Assembly: GCF_902153245.2 (NCBI RefSeq)
Contig: NZ_CABFWF030000001.1
Span: 434,001 to 498,000 of the forward strand
Origin: Pseudorhizobium endolithicum
Lineage (GTDB): Bacteria > Pseudomonadota > Alphaproteobacteria > Rhizobiales > Rhizobiaceae
Reading direction: 5' to 3'
DNA: 64,000 nucleotides
Positions 26,529 to 35,952 of this stretch are shown here, piece after piece (position 1 is the stretch's first letter; each line of letters opens with the position of its first letter). Made by a program: the position numbers and the translations under genes. The notes under the pieces are model-generated. The model was not told the origin of the DNA and searched no databases. It was given only the letters and a program-made list of their open reading frames with translations.

Positions 26529-27446
26529 TCACTGGGATGTTCCTTCTACCTTGACCTTGATGCCGTGCGCCCGCTCGCCCTCCGGCTCCACATGGATGGC
26601 GAGGCTTGCGCCCGGTATGACCTCCTTGATGGCGTCTTCCAGCCGATCGCAGATCTCGTGCGCCTCCGCCACCGGCATCTCCGCCGGCACGACCAGATGG
26701 AAGTCGATGAAGGCAGCCGCCCCCGCCCGCCGGGTGCGCAGGTCGTGCACGCCCAGCGAGCCAGCGGAATTGGCCTTGATCGCCGCGCGGATGGCCGCCT
26801 CTTCCTCGGGCGTCACGGCCCGATCCATCAGCCCGCCCAGCGAATGGGAGATCACCTTGTAGCCTTGGTAGAGAATGTGGACGGCCACGGCCATCGCCAG
26901 CAGCGGATCGAGGATCGCGTAGCCGGTCGACACTGCCAACAGCAGCCCGACGAAGACCCCCGCAGAGGTGACGACGTCCGACATGATATGGCGGCCGTCT
27001 GCCGCAAGCGCAGGCGACGCATGCTCCCGCCCCACCCGGATCAGCATGCGTGCCCAGACCAGGTTCACGACGCCCGCAGCGGCATTGATCCCGAGACCGA
27101 GCACCGGCGCATCGAGAAGCTTCGGTGCAAAGAGCTCGCCCCAAGCTTCCCGGAAGATGAGGAGTGCTGCGACGATGATCAGCGCGCCCTCCAGCACCGC
27201 CGACATATACTCCGCCTTGTGGTGCCCGAACTGATGGTCGTCATCCGCAGGCCTCGCGGCATAGCGGATCATGAAATAGGCAATGAAGGCGGCGACCACG
27301 TTGACGGTGGATTCCAGCCCGTCAGACAGCAGCGCCACCGACCCCGTCACCCACCAGGCGAACAGTTTCAGTCCCATGACCCCGAAGGCAAGCGGGATGC
27401 CCCAGAAAGCCAGTCTCTGGACAACCGGATCGGTTCTCGCTGTCAC
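26529..27446 (-). CDS. cation diffusion facilitator family efflux protein
   Basis: A 305-residue CDF transporter with six membrane helices and a cytoplasmic C-terminal domain. The metal-binding Asp/His sites in helices 2 and 5 are seen as LLSDGLES and [15 protein letters not shown], and the [10 protein letters not shown] loop is typical of Zn/Fe/Mn CDFs. The C-terminal dimer domain has [27 protein letters not shown] start at 27446 is preferred because AGAGGGGG lies just before it; the ATG at 27467 has no ribosome-binding sequence. It lies upstream of queF. Metal not predictable; Zn, Fe or Mn is usual. Confidence 0.91.
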   Translation of the reverse strand: MTARTDPVVQRLAFWGIPLAFGVMGLKLFAWWVTGSVALLSDGLESTVNVVAAFIAYFMIRYAARPADDDHQFGHHKAEYMSAVLEGALIIVAALLIFREAWGELFAPKLLDAPVLGLGINAAAGVVNLVWARMLIRVGREHASPALAADGRHIMSDVVTSAGVFVGLLLAVSTGYAILDPLLAMAVAVHILYQGYKVISHSLGGLMDRAVTPEEEAAIRAAIKANSAGSLGVHDLRTRRAGAAAFIDFHLVVPAEMPVAEAHEICDRLEDAIKEVIPGASLAIHVEPEGERAHGIKVKVEGTSQ

Positions 27447-27502
27447 GTGCAAGCCCCCTCTGCGCATGCAAACCACTTGCAGGAGCCAGGCTCCTGAACA
27501 GC

Positions 27503-27533
27503 GAAACCGCCCGGGCGGGACCCGGGCGGTTTC
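27503..27533 (-). terminator. strong terminator-like hairpin
   Basis: A perfect 13-bp stem GAAACCGCCCGGG / CCCGGGCGGTTTC with a five-base loop. It stands between the small membrane protein gene and the CDF transporter, both on the minus strand, and would end transcripts from the former. The U-run is short. Confidence 0.7.
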
Positions 27534-27604
27534 GAATGCTGGGCGTATGGCCCACGATAGCTTGTTTGTCAAAGCGTAAGACGCGCTGGCCGACACGTCC
27601 GACG

Positions 27605-27754
27605 CTAATTTTGCGCCGGCGCCGCCGGATTCTGCTGCTGGTCTCCGACTGCCGGCGGCGGTGCGGTGTTGTCGCCGGATTCCGGCATCATCGTCAGCGC
27701 CATCACCACGACAACGAGGACGGCGACAAGTCCAATCAGTACGTTTCTGCTCAT
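27605..27754 (-). CDS. small membrane protein, 49 residues
   Basis: A short frame of 49 residues starts MSRNVLIGLVAVLVVVV, giving a single hydrophobic helix (residues 5-21), then a Pro/Ala/Gln-rich tail (GDNTAPPPAVGDQQQNPAAPAQN) probably outside the membrane. GGGAAAG precedes the ATG. Its base composition and codon use are like the neighbours. It lies between trpE(G) and the cation-efflux gene, both on the minus strand, with a terminator hairpin after it. I do not recognise a named family; a short membrane-anchored protein of similar layout is seen near trpE in rhizobia. Function unknown. Confidence 0.7.
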   Translation of the reverse strand: MSRNVLIGLVAVLVVVVMALTMMPESGDNTAPPPAVGDQQQNPAAPAQN

Positions 27755-27824
27755 CTGTCTTTCCCGGTTTGAGAGGTCGGTCGACCCCTAAACCCGGCAC
27801 CGGCACAAAGGTTGCGGCCGTCAC

Positions 27825-30014
27825 TCAGGCGGCCTGTACCTTCCGCTTTCTCGACAGATGCGCCACGACGTTCTCGATCATCCGCATGCCGGCGTCCTGG
27901 CCGAGCGTCATGATCGATTCCGGATGGAACTGTACCGCGGCGATCGGCTCCTTCACGTGCTCGATCCCCATGATCGTGCCGTCCTCGCTTTCCGCCGTGA
28001 TGGTGAAGTCGGCGGGCAGGGTCTTCGGGTCCGCGAAGATCGAGTGGTAGCGGCCGACCGTCACCTCGTTTGAAAGCCCCGAAAAGACGATGCCCGGCTC
28101 CAGGACCCGGATGCGAGACGGCTTGCCATGCATCGGCACGGCGAGTTGCCGCAGTTCCCCGCCATAGGCTTCCGCCAGCGCCTGCAGGCCAAGGCAGACG
28201 CCGAAGATCGGCAGCCCCTTCGCCCGAGCCGTCCTGATCGTCGTCTTGCAGTCAAAATCCTTTGGGTTGCCCGGCCCCGGCGACAGGACGACGAGATCCG
28301 GGTCGACCCGGTCGAAGATCTCCTCCGGCACCGGTGTCCGCACCGTCGACACCTCGGCCCCCGTCTGGCGGAAATAATTGGCAAGGGTGTGGACGAACGA
28401 GTCCTCGTGGTCGACGAGCAGAATCTTCACTCCCTGCCCGACCCGCGCCACGTCGCGCGCCACCTTGCCGGAATTGCCTGCACGTGCGTCACGGATTGCC
28501 GAAATCATCGCCGATGCCTTCAGTTCGGTTTCTGCCTCTTCCTCATGCGGGTCGCTGTCGTTCAGGAGCGTCGCACCCGCGCGCACCTCGGCAATGCCAT
28601 CCTTGATGCGGATGGTGCGGAGCGTCAGGCCTGTATTCATGTCGCCGTTGAAGCCGACCATGCCGATCGCCCCGCCATACCAGGCGCGCGGGCTCTTTTC
28701 ATGGTTCTCGATGAAGCGCATCGCCCACAGCTTCGGCGCTCCCGTCACCGTCACGGCCCAGGCGTGGCTGAGGAAGCCGTCGAAGGCATCCATGTCCTCC
28801 CGCAGCCGCCCCTCGATATGGTCAACCGTATGGATAAGCCTCGAATACATCTCGATCTGCCGCCGCCCGATCACCTTGACCGAGCCCGGCTCGCAGACGC
28901 GCGACTTGTCGTTGCGGTCGACGTCGGAGCACATGGTCAGTTCCGACTCGTCCTTCTTGGAGTTGAGGAGCTTGAGGATCTGCTCGCTATCGGCAATCGC
29001 ATCCTCACCGCGGCGGATCGTCCCGGAGATCGGGCAGGTCTCGATCCGCCGGCCGGAGACGCGCACGAACATTTCCGGCGAGGCGCCGACCAAGTATTCC
29101 TGCTGCCCGAGATTGATGAAGAAGGAATAGGGCGACGGGTTGATCGCCTTCAGCCGGTTGGAGATCTCCGACGGCTTCGAATCGCAGCGTTCCATGAACT
29201 TCTGCCCCGGCACCACCTCGAACAGGTCGCCGCGGCGGAAGCTCTCCTTCGCCTTCACCACCAGTTCCGCATATTCGCCGGGCTTGTGGTCGCCCTTCGG
29301 CGGCGTCACGGTGGTGCGCTGGAACGGCTCCGGCGCAATCTCGCCTGACTTGCCGGCAGTGGTCACGCCGTCCTTCTCAAAATCATAGCGGTCGATCCAG
29401 GCCTTGGCCGCATGGTGGTCGACGACCAGGATCTCGTCCGGCAGGAACAGCACCATGTCGCGCTGGTCTTCCGGCCGCTGCATGGAAAGCTTGATTGCGT
29501 CGAACTGGAAGGCAAGGTCGTAGCCGAAGGCGCCGAACAGGCCGATGGCGGAATCCGCGTCGGAGTAGAACAGGTCGACCACCGCGCGCAGCACGGTGAA
29601 CACCGTCGGCATCTTCGAGCGCTCTTCCTCGGTAAAGGCGCGGGTCGGCTCGTTGACGGTTAGTTCGAGGCGGCGGGCAGCGCGCATGCCGAGCGTCAGG
29701 TCTTCAACGGTTTTCAGCCTGTCGGCGACGAAGGCGAGCAGCACCTCCCCCCGTTCGTTATAGGCCTCGATCCACACCTTGCGGCAGTGTGATGAAATAC
29801 CGAGCGGCGGATCCACGATCGCCGTATCCCAGCGGGTATAGCGGCCGGGATATTCGTAGTTGGAGGAGAAGACGGCGCCTCGCCGCTCGTCGAGCTTGTC
29901 AACATAGCCGGAGACGGCATCCGCGTAGGGTGTCGGCCGGCGCGTGCGGGTGACGGCGATGCCGCCCTTGGTCTCGTAGGTCTCCGAACCGTCGTCCCTG
30001 ATGATCGTCACCAT
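27825..30014 (-). CDS. trpE(G): fused anthranilate synthase TrpE(G)
   Basis: A 729-residue fusion of TrpE (residues about 1-500) and the TrpG glutamine amidotransferase (about 525-729), the rhizobial form and the same length as the S. meliloti enzyme. The TrpE part contains the [24 protein letters not shown] and [20 protein letters not shown] signatures; the TrpG part has GVCLGLQ with the nucleophile Cys and VQFHPES with the catalytic His. It makes anthranilate from chorismate and glutamine. The Met at 30014 is preferred; an in-frame upstream Met at 30056 overlaps the attenuator terminator. A leader peptide with three adjacent Trp codons and a terminator precede it. Confidence 0.97.
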   Translation of the reverse strand: MVTIIRDDGSETYETKGGIAVTRTRRPTPYADAVSGYVDKLDERRGAVFSSNYEYPGRYTRWDTAIVDPPLGISSHCRKVWIEAYNERGEVLLAFVADRLKTVEDLTLGMRAARRLELTVNEPTRAFTEEERSKMPTVFTVLRAVVDLFYSDADSAIGLFGAFGYDLAFQFDAIKLSMQRPEDQRDMVLFLPDEILVVDHHAAKAWIDRYDFEKDGVTTAGKSGEIAPEPFQRTTVTPPKGDHKPGEYAELVVKAKESFRRGDLFEVVPGQKFMERCDSKPSEISNRLKAINPSPYSFFINLGQQEYLVGASPEMFVRVSGRRIETCPISGTIRRGEDAIADSEQILKLLNSKKDESELTMCSDVDRNDKSRVCEPGSVKVIGRRQIEMYSRLIHTVDHIEGRLREDMDAFDGFLSHAWAVTVTGAPKLWAMRFIENHEKSPRAWYGGAIGMVGFNGDMNTGLTLRTIRIKDGIAEVRAGATLLNDSDPHEEEAETELKASAMISAIRDARAGNSGKVARDVARVGQGVKILLVDHEDSFVHTLANYFRQTGAEVSTVRTPVPEEIFDRVDPDLVVLSPGPGNPKDFDCKTTIRTARAKGLPIFGVCLGLQALAEAYGGELRQLAVPMHGKPSRIRVLEPGIVFSGLSNEVTVGRYHSIFADPKTLPADFTITAESEDGTIMGIEHVKEPIAAVQFHPESIMTLGQDAGMRMIENVVAHLSRKRKVQAA

Positions 30015-30054
30015 TTCCTGCTCTCCGTTTCCCTCACCCGAAACCGCGGACAAC

Positions 30055-30084
30055 AAAAAAGCCGCCTCGGTTTTCGGGCGGCTT
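30055..30084 (-). terminator. trp attenuator terminator
   Basis: On the minus strand, AAGCCGCC and GGCGGCTT form a stable stem with an AAAAC-type loop, followed by a run of six T. It lies between the leader peptide and trpE(G), so it is the intrinsic terminator of a transcription attenuator. When tryptophan is plentiful the leader is translated without stalling and this terminator forms, giving a short leader RNA. Confidence 0.88.
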
Positions 30085-30122
30085 TGGGGTCTTGTCGATG
30101 GACATGACTGGTCAAGGCCGCG

Positions 30123-30155
30123 TCAGCGTGCCCACCACCAGTTGCCGATGTTCAT
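30123..30155 (-). CDS. trpL: trp leader peptide (peTrpL-type)
   Basis: A 10-residue frame, MNIGNWWWAR, with three consecutive Trp codons. Rhizobial trp leaders typically end WWWAR; in S. meliloti the longer peTrpL (14 residues) also acts in trans on other mRNAs, and its RNA (rnTrpL) works as a small RNA. The frame is 108 bp before trpE(G) with the terminator in between. The near-identical C-terminal end and the position make this a confident call. Confidence 0.93.
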   Translation of the reverse strand: MNIGNWWWAR

Positions 30156-30274
30156 CGAATTGATCATGCCGCAAGAAATACCGTGGCGGAGGTTTCTCCG
30201 CAAGCGGATTTCTCACGGCTGCGACCAAATCCGCTTTGAAGCGTTGGTTATGGCCGATCCACGGAGCCTAGCCG

Positions 30275-31270
30275 ATGCAGCGTCTCCCCGTAATTCTCCT
30301 CTTGGCCCTGCCGCTTCTGACGGCCGCCGCCCTGCCGCGCACCGGTCCCGTACCCGCACCGAAGCCCGCGGTCGAGGACGAAAGACAGGACGGCACCGCG
30401 GCACCCGGGAAGACGGCCGAAGCACCTCCGCCGGGTGCCGCGACTGTTCCGACGCCCGAGCCAAAGCCAAAGACGAAAGCGCCTGCTGCACCCTCCCGCG
30501 CTCCGGAAGAACCCTCGGACGCCCAATCCGCTGGATCCCCGGCTGAAGAAGGCGCGGGCGGCAAGACCCCGCCCGTGACCGCCGACGGGAAAGAGGAGCA
30601 GGCCGAACCAGCCAGGGAAGAACCAGAGAAAGAAGCGGAACAGAACGGAGAGGAGTCCACAGAGCCGGCAAAGGAGTCAGAGGAGCCTCCACCCCCGCCG
30701 CCGGTCGCCAAGGAAGACCCGGAGGCCTTGAAGGCGTGCCTCGCCAATCTCGCTACTTTAGGGACGAAGTACGACACCGCCGCTCCCATCGACGACGGCG
30801 ACGGCTGCGGCATAGACCAGCCGCTCGAGGTGACCGAAGTCCTGCCGGGCATCGATACCGGCGGCGCGCAGATGCGCTGCGAAACCGCCCGCGCCCTCGC
30901 CCATTGGCTGAAGGATACGGTGAAGCCAGCGCTCGACATCGCCATGCCGGGACGAAAGATCACCGGCCTCACCACCGGCTCCACCTATGCCTGCCGCCTG
31001 CGCAACGGCGCCTCCACCGGGGAGATCTCCGAGCACGCCCGCGGAAACGCCATCGACATCGCAGCCTTCCGGCTGGACGACGGCACGGAGATCACCATGA
31101 AGCCACGCGACGAGGACGGCACCATGGAAGGCGCCTTCCAACGCACCGCCACCGCCGGCGCCTGCTTACACTTCACCACCGTTCTCTCCCCCGGCAGCGA
31201 CGCCGCCCACCAGGACCACCTGCATCTGGACGTGCTGGAGCGGGAGAGCGGATACCGATATTGCCGGTGA
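30275..31270 (+). CDS. extensin-like secreted protein
   Basis: A 331-residue protein. After a signal peptide (residues 1-20) comes a long low-complexity linker rich in Pro, Ala, Glu and Lys (about 22-150), then an extensin-like C-terminal domain (about 150-331). The domain shows CLANLATLGTKYD, GCGIDQPLEV, ISEHARGNAIDIAAFRL and the terminal HQDHLHLDV, whose His residues are laid out as in DD-peptidase-like metal sites. That suggests a periplasmic zinc peptidase-like role in cell-wall work, although the family is named only by similarity to plant extensins. SD is GGAG before 30275. Confidence 0.85.
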   Translation: MQRLPVILLLALPLLTAAALPRTGPVPAPKPAVEDERQDGTAAPGKTAEAPPPGAATVPTPEPKPKTKAPAAPSRAPEEPSDAQSAGSPAEEGAGGKTPPVTADGKEEQAEPAREEPEKEAEQNGEESTEPAKESEEPPPPPPVAKEDPEALKACLANLATLGTKYDTAAPIDDGDGCGIDQPLEVTEVLPGIDTGGAQMRCETARALAHWLKDTVKPALDIAMPGRKITGLTTGSTYACRLRNGASTGEISEHARGNAIDIAAFRLDDGTEITMKPRDEDGTMEGAFQRTATAGACLHFTTVLSPGSDAAHQDHLHLDVLERESGYRYCR

Positions 31271-31334
31271 TCGCACGGGCCAACCGCCATCTCGAAGCGG
31301 CGGACGGACCAGGCCTGCAGTCTGAACAGCACGG

Positions 31335-32246
31335 CTAGAGATGAAGATCACCTGAAGATTCCGGCTGGTAGATCACCTTCTCTATCCGGATGCGGCGCGT
31401 TCGATCCGTCACCATCCAGTCTATGGCATCACCTTCCTGGTAGCCCAGGATCGCTGTGCCGATGTCGGAGAGAACCGACAGTTTTCGAGCTCGGTCTTCG
31501 GCATCTTGCGGATAAACGAGAGCGACTTCCTCTCGCTCGTCGTCGAGATGCAGGACGACCCTGGAATTCATGGTTACGACATCGCCGGCAACACGCTGAG
31601 GCTCGACGACGATGGCTCGCTCGATCTCGTGTTCGAGGTCGACCCTGGGCGCCTCTTCCTCAAATGCCATCAGGCTCTGGAGCCGGGCCTTGTCAATCTC
31701 GGTCACATAGATCTCGGCTGAACCTGCCATGGCGCCGTCGCGCAGAAGCTGGCGATAGCGGCCAGCGCTCATCGCCAAGGAATTGAGCGTAGGCGTTTCG
31801 CGTTGAAGATGAAAGCCGCAGCGCTCGAAGCCCCTCAGCGAGCGCGTGTTGTTCGGGTGGATCTTGGCGACGACATTTTCGGCGCGCATGTCGAGGAAGG
31901 CGAGCTTCAGGCCCTCCCGGATGGTGCTCCCGCCCAGCCCCTGCCCCCAGTTGTCGTGCTCGCCGACGACCAGGACGATTTCACAATCGGCGCCGCTCTT
32001 GACGAGCCGCACGAAGCCGACCGGGCGATCGCTTCGGTCGTAGGCCATGAAGAAGCGACCACCCTGATTGAACAGATGCGTCAGGATCGGCATCTGAGCC
32101 CGATCGACAGCCTGTTCGATGAACCGGGAAACGCTGCTGGAATCGCTCAGGTAGCGCGTGACCCGTTCGTCTTTCATCCAGTTCATCAGGGTGAATGCGT
32201 GCGTCCGGGTGATTTCCGGACGCAGCGAAATAAAAGGCTTGTTCAT
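31335..32246 (-). CDS. GNAT acetyltransferase fused to an Rnk-like domain
   Basis: A 303-residue fusion. Residues about 1-165 form a GNAT domain: VLVVGEHDNWGQGLGGSTIREGLKLAF is motif A (with Q/G-x-G-L-G), and NNTRSLRGFERCGFH is motif B. Residues about 170-303 match the nucleoside diphosphate kinase regulator (Rnk) / GreA-GreB C-terminal family: AEIYVTEIDKARLQSLMAF, RVVLHLDDEREEVALVYPQDA, LSVLSDIGTAILGYQEGDAIDW. Rnk binds RNA polymerase near the secondary channel. The fusion is in one continuous frame, so it is not a sequencing joint of two genes. AAAGGTGGCG precedes the ATG at 32246. Biological role unknown. Confidence 0.85.
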   Translation of the reverse strand: MNKPFISLRPEITRTHAFTLMNWMKDERVTRYLSDSSSVSRFIEQAVDRAQMPILTHLFNQGGRFFMAYDRSDRPVGFVRLVKSGADCEIVLVVGEHDNWGQGLGGSTIREGLKLAFLDMRAENVVAKIHPNNTRSLRGFERCGFHLQRETPTLNSLAMSAGRYRQLLRDGAMAGSAEIYVTEIDKARLQSLMAFEEEAPRVDLEHEIERAIVVEPQRVAGDVVTMNSRVVLHLDDEREEVALVYPQDAEDRARKLSVLSDIGTAILGYQEGDAIDWMVTDRTRRIRIEKVIYQPESSGDLHL

Positions 32247-32471
32247 CTTCGCCACCTTTGGTCGCAAGAATGAAAGCCTGTCACAGTGTGTGTACCGTGC
32301 TGGTTCTTTCGGGGGAGTGCTGAAAACAGGAAAGCTCCTTTAGCAAAGATCCACCCGCGATGGCCAGCGGAGAAGCGCATCCTCATATGCCGCCGGCGCA
32401 AGCTGCCTTGCTGTCCTTCCCTCCTTTGTCCCCAATCCGCCCGCGGCTACCGCGACAGTTGAATCCCTAGG

Positions 32472-34148
32472 TTAGAAAAGCCCCTCTATGTGTCCGTCCC
32501 GATTCAGGAAAATCCGTTCTGCAGAGGGTGAACTCGGCAGGCCGGGCATGGTCATGATCTCGCCGGTGATGGCGACGACGAACCCGGCTCCGGCGGCAAG
32601 CCGCACCTCGCGCACCGGCACCACATGCCCCTCCGGCGCACCACGCAGGTTGGGCTCGGTGGAGAAGGAATACTGGGTCTTTGCCATGCAGACCGGCAGG
32701 TGGCCATAGCCTGCCGCCTCCCAGGCCTTCAACTGGTCGCGCACCGCCTTGTCAGCCGTCACCTCGCCGGCATGGTAGATCTTCGACGCCACCGTCTCGA
32801 TCTTCTCCATCAGCGGCATGTCGTCCGGGTAGAGCGGCCGGAAGTCCGCCTGCCCGCTGTCGGCGAGTTCCGCCACGCGCTCCGCCAGTTCCGTGATTCC
32901 GGCCGAGCCTTCGGCCCAGTGGCGGCAGAGGATGGCATCGGCGCCGTGGCGCGCAACATAGTCCTGCAGTGCAGCCACCTCTGCGTCCGTGTCGCTGGTA
33001 AAATGGTTGATCGCCACGACCACCGGTACGCCGAAGCGCCGGACATTGGCAATGTGCCGGCCGAGATTGGCGCAGCCACGGGTCAGTGCCGCCACATCCT
33101 CCTGTCCCAGATCTTCCTTCTTCACGCCCCCGTTCATCTTCAGCGCCCGGACGGTGGCGACGATCACGGCGGCCGAGGGCGTCAGTCCCGCCTTACGGCA
33201 CTTGATGTCGAAGAACTTCTCCGCGCCCAGATCGGCGCCAAAACCCGCTTCCGTCACCACATAGTCTGCAAGCTTCAGCGCCGTCTTGGTGGCGATCACC
33301 GAATTGCAGCCATGGGCGATGTTGGCGAAGGGCCCGCCATGCACGAAGGCCGGATTGTTCTCCAGCGTCTGCACCAAGTTCGGCTGCATGGCGTCCTTGA
33401 GCAGCACCACCATCGCCCCGTCCGCCTTCAGATCGCGGGCGAAGACCGGCGTCCTGTCGCGCCGGTAGGCGACGATGATCGAGCCCAGCCGCCGCTCCAG
33501 GTCCTGAAAATCCTCCGCCAGGCAGAGGATCGCCATCACCTCCGAGGCAACGGTGATGTCGAAACCGCATTCTCGCGGAAAACCGTTCGCCACTCCGCCG
33601 AGCGATCCGACCATCTGCCGCAGCGCCCGGTCGTTCATGTCCATCGCGCGCCGCCAGGTGATCCGCCGCACGTCGATGTCGAGCGCATTGCCCCAGTAGA
33701 CGTGGTTGTCGATCATCGCAGCGAGCAAGTTGTGCGCCGAGGTGATCGCGTGGAAGTCGCCGGTGAAGTGGAGGTTGATGTCTTCCATCGGAACGACCTG
33801 CGCGTAGCCCCCGCCCGCCGCCCCGCCCTTCATCCCGAACGAAGGGCCGAGCGAGGGCTCGCGGATGCAGACGACGGCGCGCCGGCCGATGCGGTTCAGC
33901 CCGTCGACCAGTCCGACCGTGGTGGTCGTCTTCCCCTCGCCTGCGGGCGTCGGGCTGATGGCGGTGACGAGGATCAGCCTGCCGTCCGGCCGGTCACGCA
34001 GCGAGCGGATGAAGCCGGCGTCGACCTTGGCCTTGTCATGCCCATAGGGCGCCAGATGCTCGGCGGCAATGCCGAGCCCGGCGCCCACCGCCAGGATCGG
34101 CTTCTTCCGCGCCACCCGCGCGATCTCGATGTCGGACTTTACCGCCAA
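32472..34148 (-). CDS. fhs: formate--tetrahydrofolate ligase
   Basis: A 558-residue formyl-THF synthetase. It contains the ATP-binding P-loop-like [11 protein letters not shown] near residue 62, [27 protein letters not shown] and the [15 protein letters not shown] region conserved in all members. The reaction activates formate with ATP and THF to 10-formyl-THF. The start is a TTG at 34148, preceded by GGGGACG; the open frame extends upstream to 34388, but those residues are low-quality and the TTG gives the usual family length. Monocistronic; divergent from the DUF2235 gene, with 163 bp between. Confidence 0.94.
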   Translation of the reverse strand: MAVKSDIEIARVARKKPILAVGAGLGIAAEHLAPYGHDKAKVDAGFIRSLRDRPDGRLILVTAISPTPAGEGKTTTTVGLVDGLNRIGRRAVVCIREPSLGPSFGMKGGAAGGGYAQVVPMEDINLHFTGDFHAITSAHNLLAAMIDNHVYWGNALDIDVRRITWRRAMDMNDRALRQMVGSLGGVANGFPRECGFDITVASEVMAILCLAEDFQDLERRLGSIIVAYRRDRTPVFARDLKADGAMVVLLKDAMQPNLVQTLENNPAFVHGGPFANIAHGCNSVIATKTALKLADYVVTEAGFGADLGAEKFFDIKCRKAGLTPSAAVIVATVRALKMNGGVKKEDLGQEDVAALTRGCANLGRHIANVRRFGVPVVVAINHFTSDTDAEVAALQDYVARHGADAILCRHWAEGSAGITELAERVAELADSGQADFRPLYPDDMPLMEKIETVASKIYHAGEVTADKAVRDQLKAWEAAGYGHLPVCMAKTQYSFSTEPNLRGAPEGHVVPVREVRLAAGAGFVVAITGEIMTMPGLPSSPSAERIFLNRDGHIEGLF

Positions 34149-34311
34149 TGTTTTCGTCCCCGTGGTCCCGTTACCGCCGACTTGGCCACAGAGCCGGCCG
34201 TCTGGCAAGCATCGGACCGGTACAGCGCAGGCAGATTCTACCTTATGGTGTAATTCGACTTGATATTTACTAATGGATGCAGCTACTGTCCTGCGGCTTG
34301 GGGAGGACACG

Positions 34312-35874
34312 ATGAACATCATCGTCTGCTGCGACGGGACATGGAACACGCCCGATGCCATGGAGGACGGGCTACCCAGCCCCACCAACGTGGTGAAGCT
34401 CTATAATGCGCTGGCACATGTCGATGCCGCCGGGCAGGAGCAGAAATTCTACTATCATCCCGGCGTAGGGACAGACGGCACCTGGATCAGCCGCGCACTC
34501 AGCGGCGGCACCGGCAAAGGGCTCAGCCTCAATATCATGAGCGCCTACAACTGGCTGGCCCGCAACTATCGCGAAGGCGACCGCATCTGGCTCTTCGGCT
34601 TCAGCCGCGGCGCCTACACCGTGCGCAGCCTCGGCGGCATGATCTCCATGTGCGGGCTTCTGGATCTTTCGACGTTCAAGGGCCGTCCCAAGGATGCGTG
34701 GGACGAGGTGCAGAAGATCTTCGATGCCTACCGGGAGGAGAAGCCGGGGCGCATCAGCGCCTCGGCGAGGCACGCGTTCCATCACGCGCGTGCCGGCGAA
34801 CCTCCGGCCGGCCGCACGCCGATCCATTTTATCGGCGTCTGGGATACCGTCGGCTCACTCGGCATTCCCGATGACATGGCGCTCCTCAATCTCCTCGACG
34901 ATCCCGAAAACCACCGTTTCCACAACACTACCCTCGGGCCGGTCGTCCGCCATGCCCGCCATGCCGTGGCATTGGATGAATTCCGCCAGAGCTTCCTGCC
35001 GACGCTCTGGGAGAAGCCGGAGGGCTGGGACGGGACGCTGAAGCAAGTCTGGTTCCCCGGCGCGCACGGGGATGTCGGCGGCGGCTACAGCCAGTGCGGC
35101 CTTTCCGACGGAGCGCTCTATTGGATGATGCAGGAGGCGGAGGCGGAAGGCCTTTGCTTCAGCCTCGGGGCCATCAACCAGTTGAAGCCGGATCCCCGCG
35201 GCCTGCTGCACGATTCCGTGCAAGGTCTCTTCAAGGCGCTGAAGACGAGACCGCGGGCCACGCCGGCCGTCACGGAGGAAGCAACGGACGCGGTGCATGA
35301 ATCAGCCAGCGACAGGCATCGCAACCCGCCCCTCACCCAGGGCCGTTACCGGCCACGCAAGCACCTTCCCGTCACGCTGGATATCTTTGCCCGCGACCAC
35401 TGGAACGACACGGGCGTCTACCTTGAAGGCGGCAGGACCTATCACCTCGAGGCAAGCGGCGAATGGATGGACGGTGCCTCGATCAAGTGCGGCCCCGGCG
35501 GCGCCCGCGACGGCAAACTGCAGGCCGCTGAAATCGCCCATATTGCCTCCTCCGTCTGGGGCGGTATCGAGACGGTCTGGAAGAAGGTGACCGGCAACAG
35601 GCAGATCGACTTCTGGTGGACGCGGCGCGAGGAAGACATGCCTTGGTTCTGCCTCGTCGGTCTCGTGGCGAACAATGTGCCGCCTCCCAGGAAGGACGAG
35701 GACCAGAAGATCGAGCGCCTGCCGCACGAGGTGTTCAAGATCGGCGAGGGCCTGAAGTTGACACCGCGCAAGTCGGGCTATCTCTACTGCTTCGCCAACG
35801 ATGCCTGGCACGCCTACGAGAACAACCGCGGCAGCGTGCAATTGACCATAACCGAAGTAGAAGGATCGGCCTGA
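34312..35874 (+). CDS. DUF2235 hydrolase with C-terminal LecA-like domain
   Basis: A 520-residue protein. Residues about 1-300 form the DUF2235 alpha/beta-hydrolase domain (family of Tle1-like phospholipases): [10 protein letters not shown] at the start, the nucleophile motif GFSRGAY near 97, [11 protein letters not shown], and [12 protein letters not shown]. Residues about 350-520 look like the galactose-binding lectin LecA: the ASGEWMDG...KCGPGG segment and the final [20 protein letters not shown] segment align with LecA's YNDVPGTYGNNSGSFSVNI, where Asp and two Asn bind calcium and sugar. The start at 34312 is preceded by GGGGAGG. No signal peptide is seen; no secretion genes are adjacent. 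Confidence 0.85.
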   Translation: MNIIVCCDGTWNTPDAMEDGLPSPTNVVKLYNALAHVDAAGQEQKFYYHPGVGTDGTWISRALSGGTGKGLSLNIMSAYNWLARNYREGDRIWLFGFSRGAYTVRSLGGMISMCGLLDLSTFKGRPKDAWDEVQKIFDAYREEKPGRISASARHAFHHARAGEPPAGRTPIHFIGVWDTVGSLGIPDDMALLNLLDDPENHRFHNTTLGPVVRHARHAVALDEFRQSFLPTLWEKPEGWDGTLKQVWFPGAHGDVGGGYSQCGLSDGALYWMMQEAEAEGLCFSLGAINQLKPDPRGLLHDSVQGLFKALKTRPRATPAVTEEATDAVHESASDRHRNPPLTQGRYRPRKHLPVTLDIFARDHWNDTGVYLEGGRTYHLEASGEWMDGASIKCGPGGARDGKLQAAEIAHIASSVWGGIETVWKKVTGNRQIDFWWTRREEDMPWFCLVGLVANNVPPPRKDEDQKIERLPHEVFKIGEGLKLTPRKSGYLYCFANDAWHAYENNRGSVQLTITEVEGSA

Positions 35875-35952
35875 GACGGGGCACTGCTTTCGCAGACCGA
35901 TGGAGCGCGGCGCAATCTCCCGCGCCGCGCCTGCGGAAGGTCCGCCCTGCCC

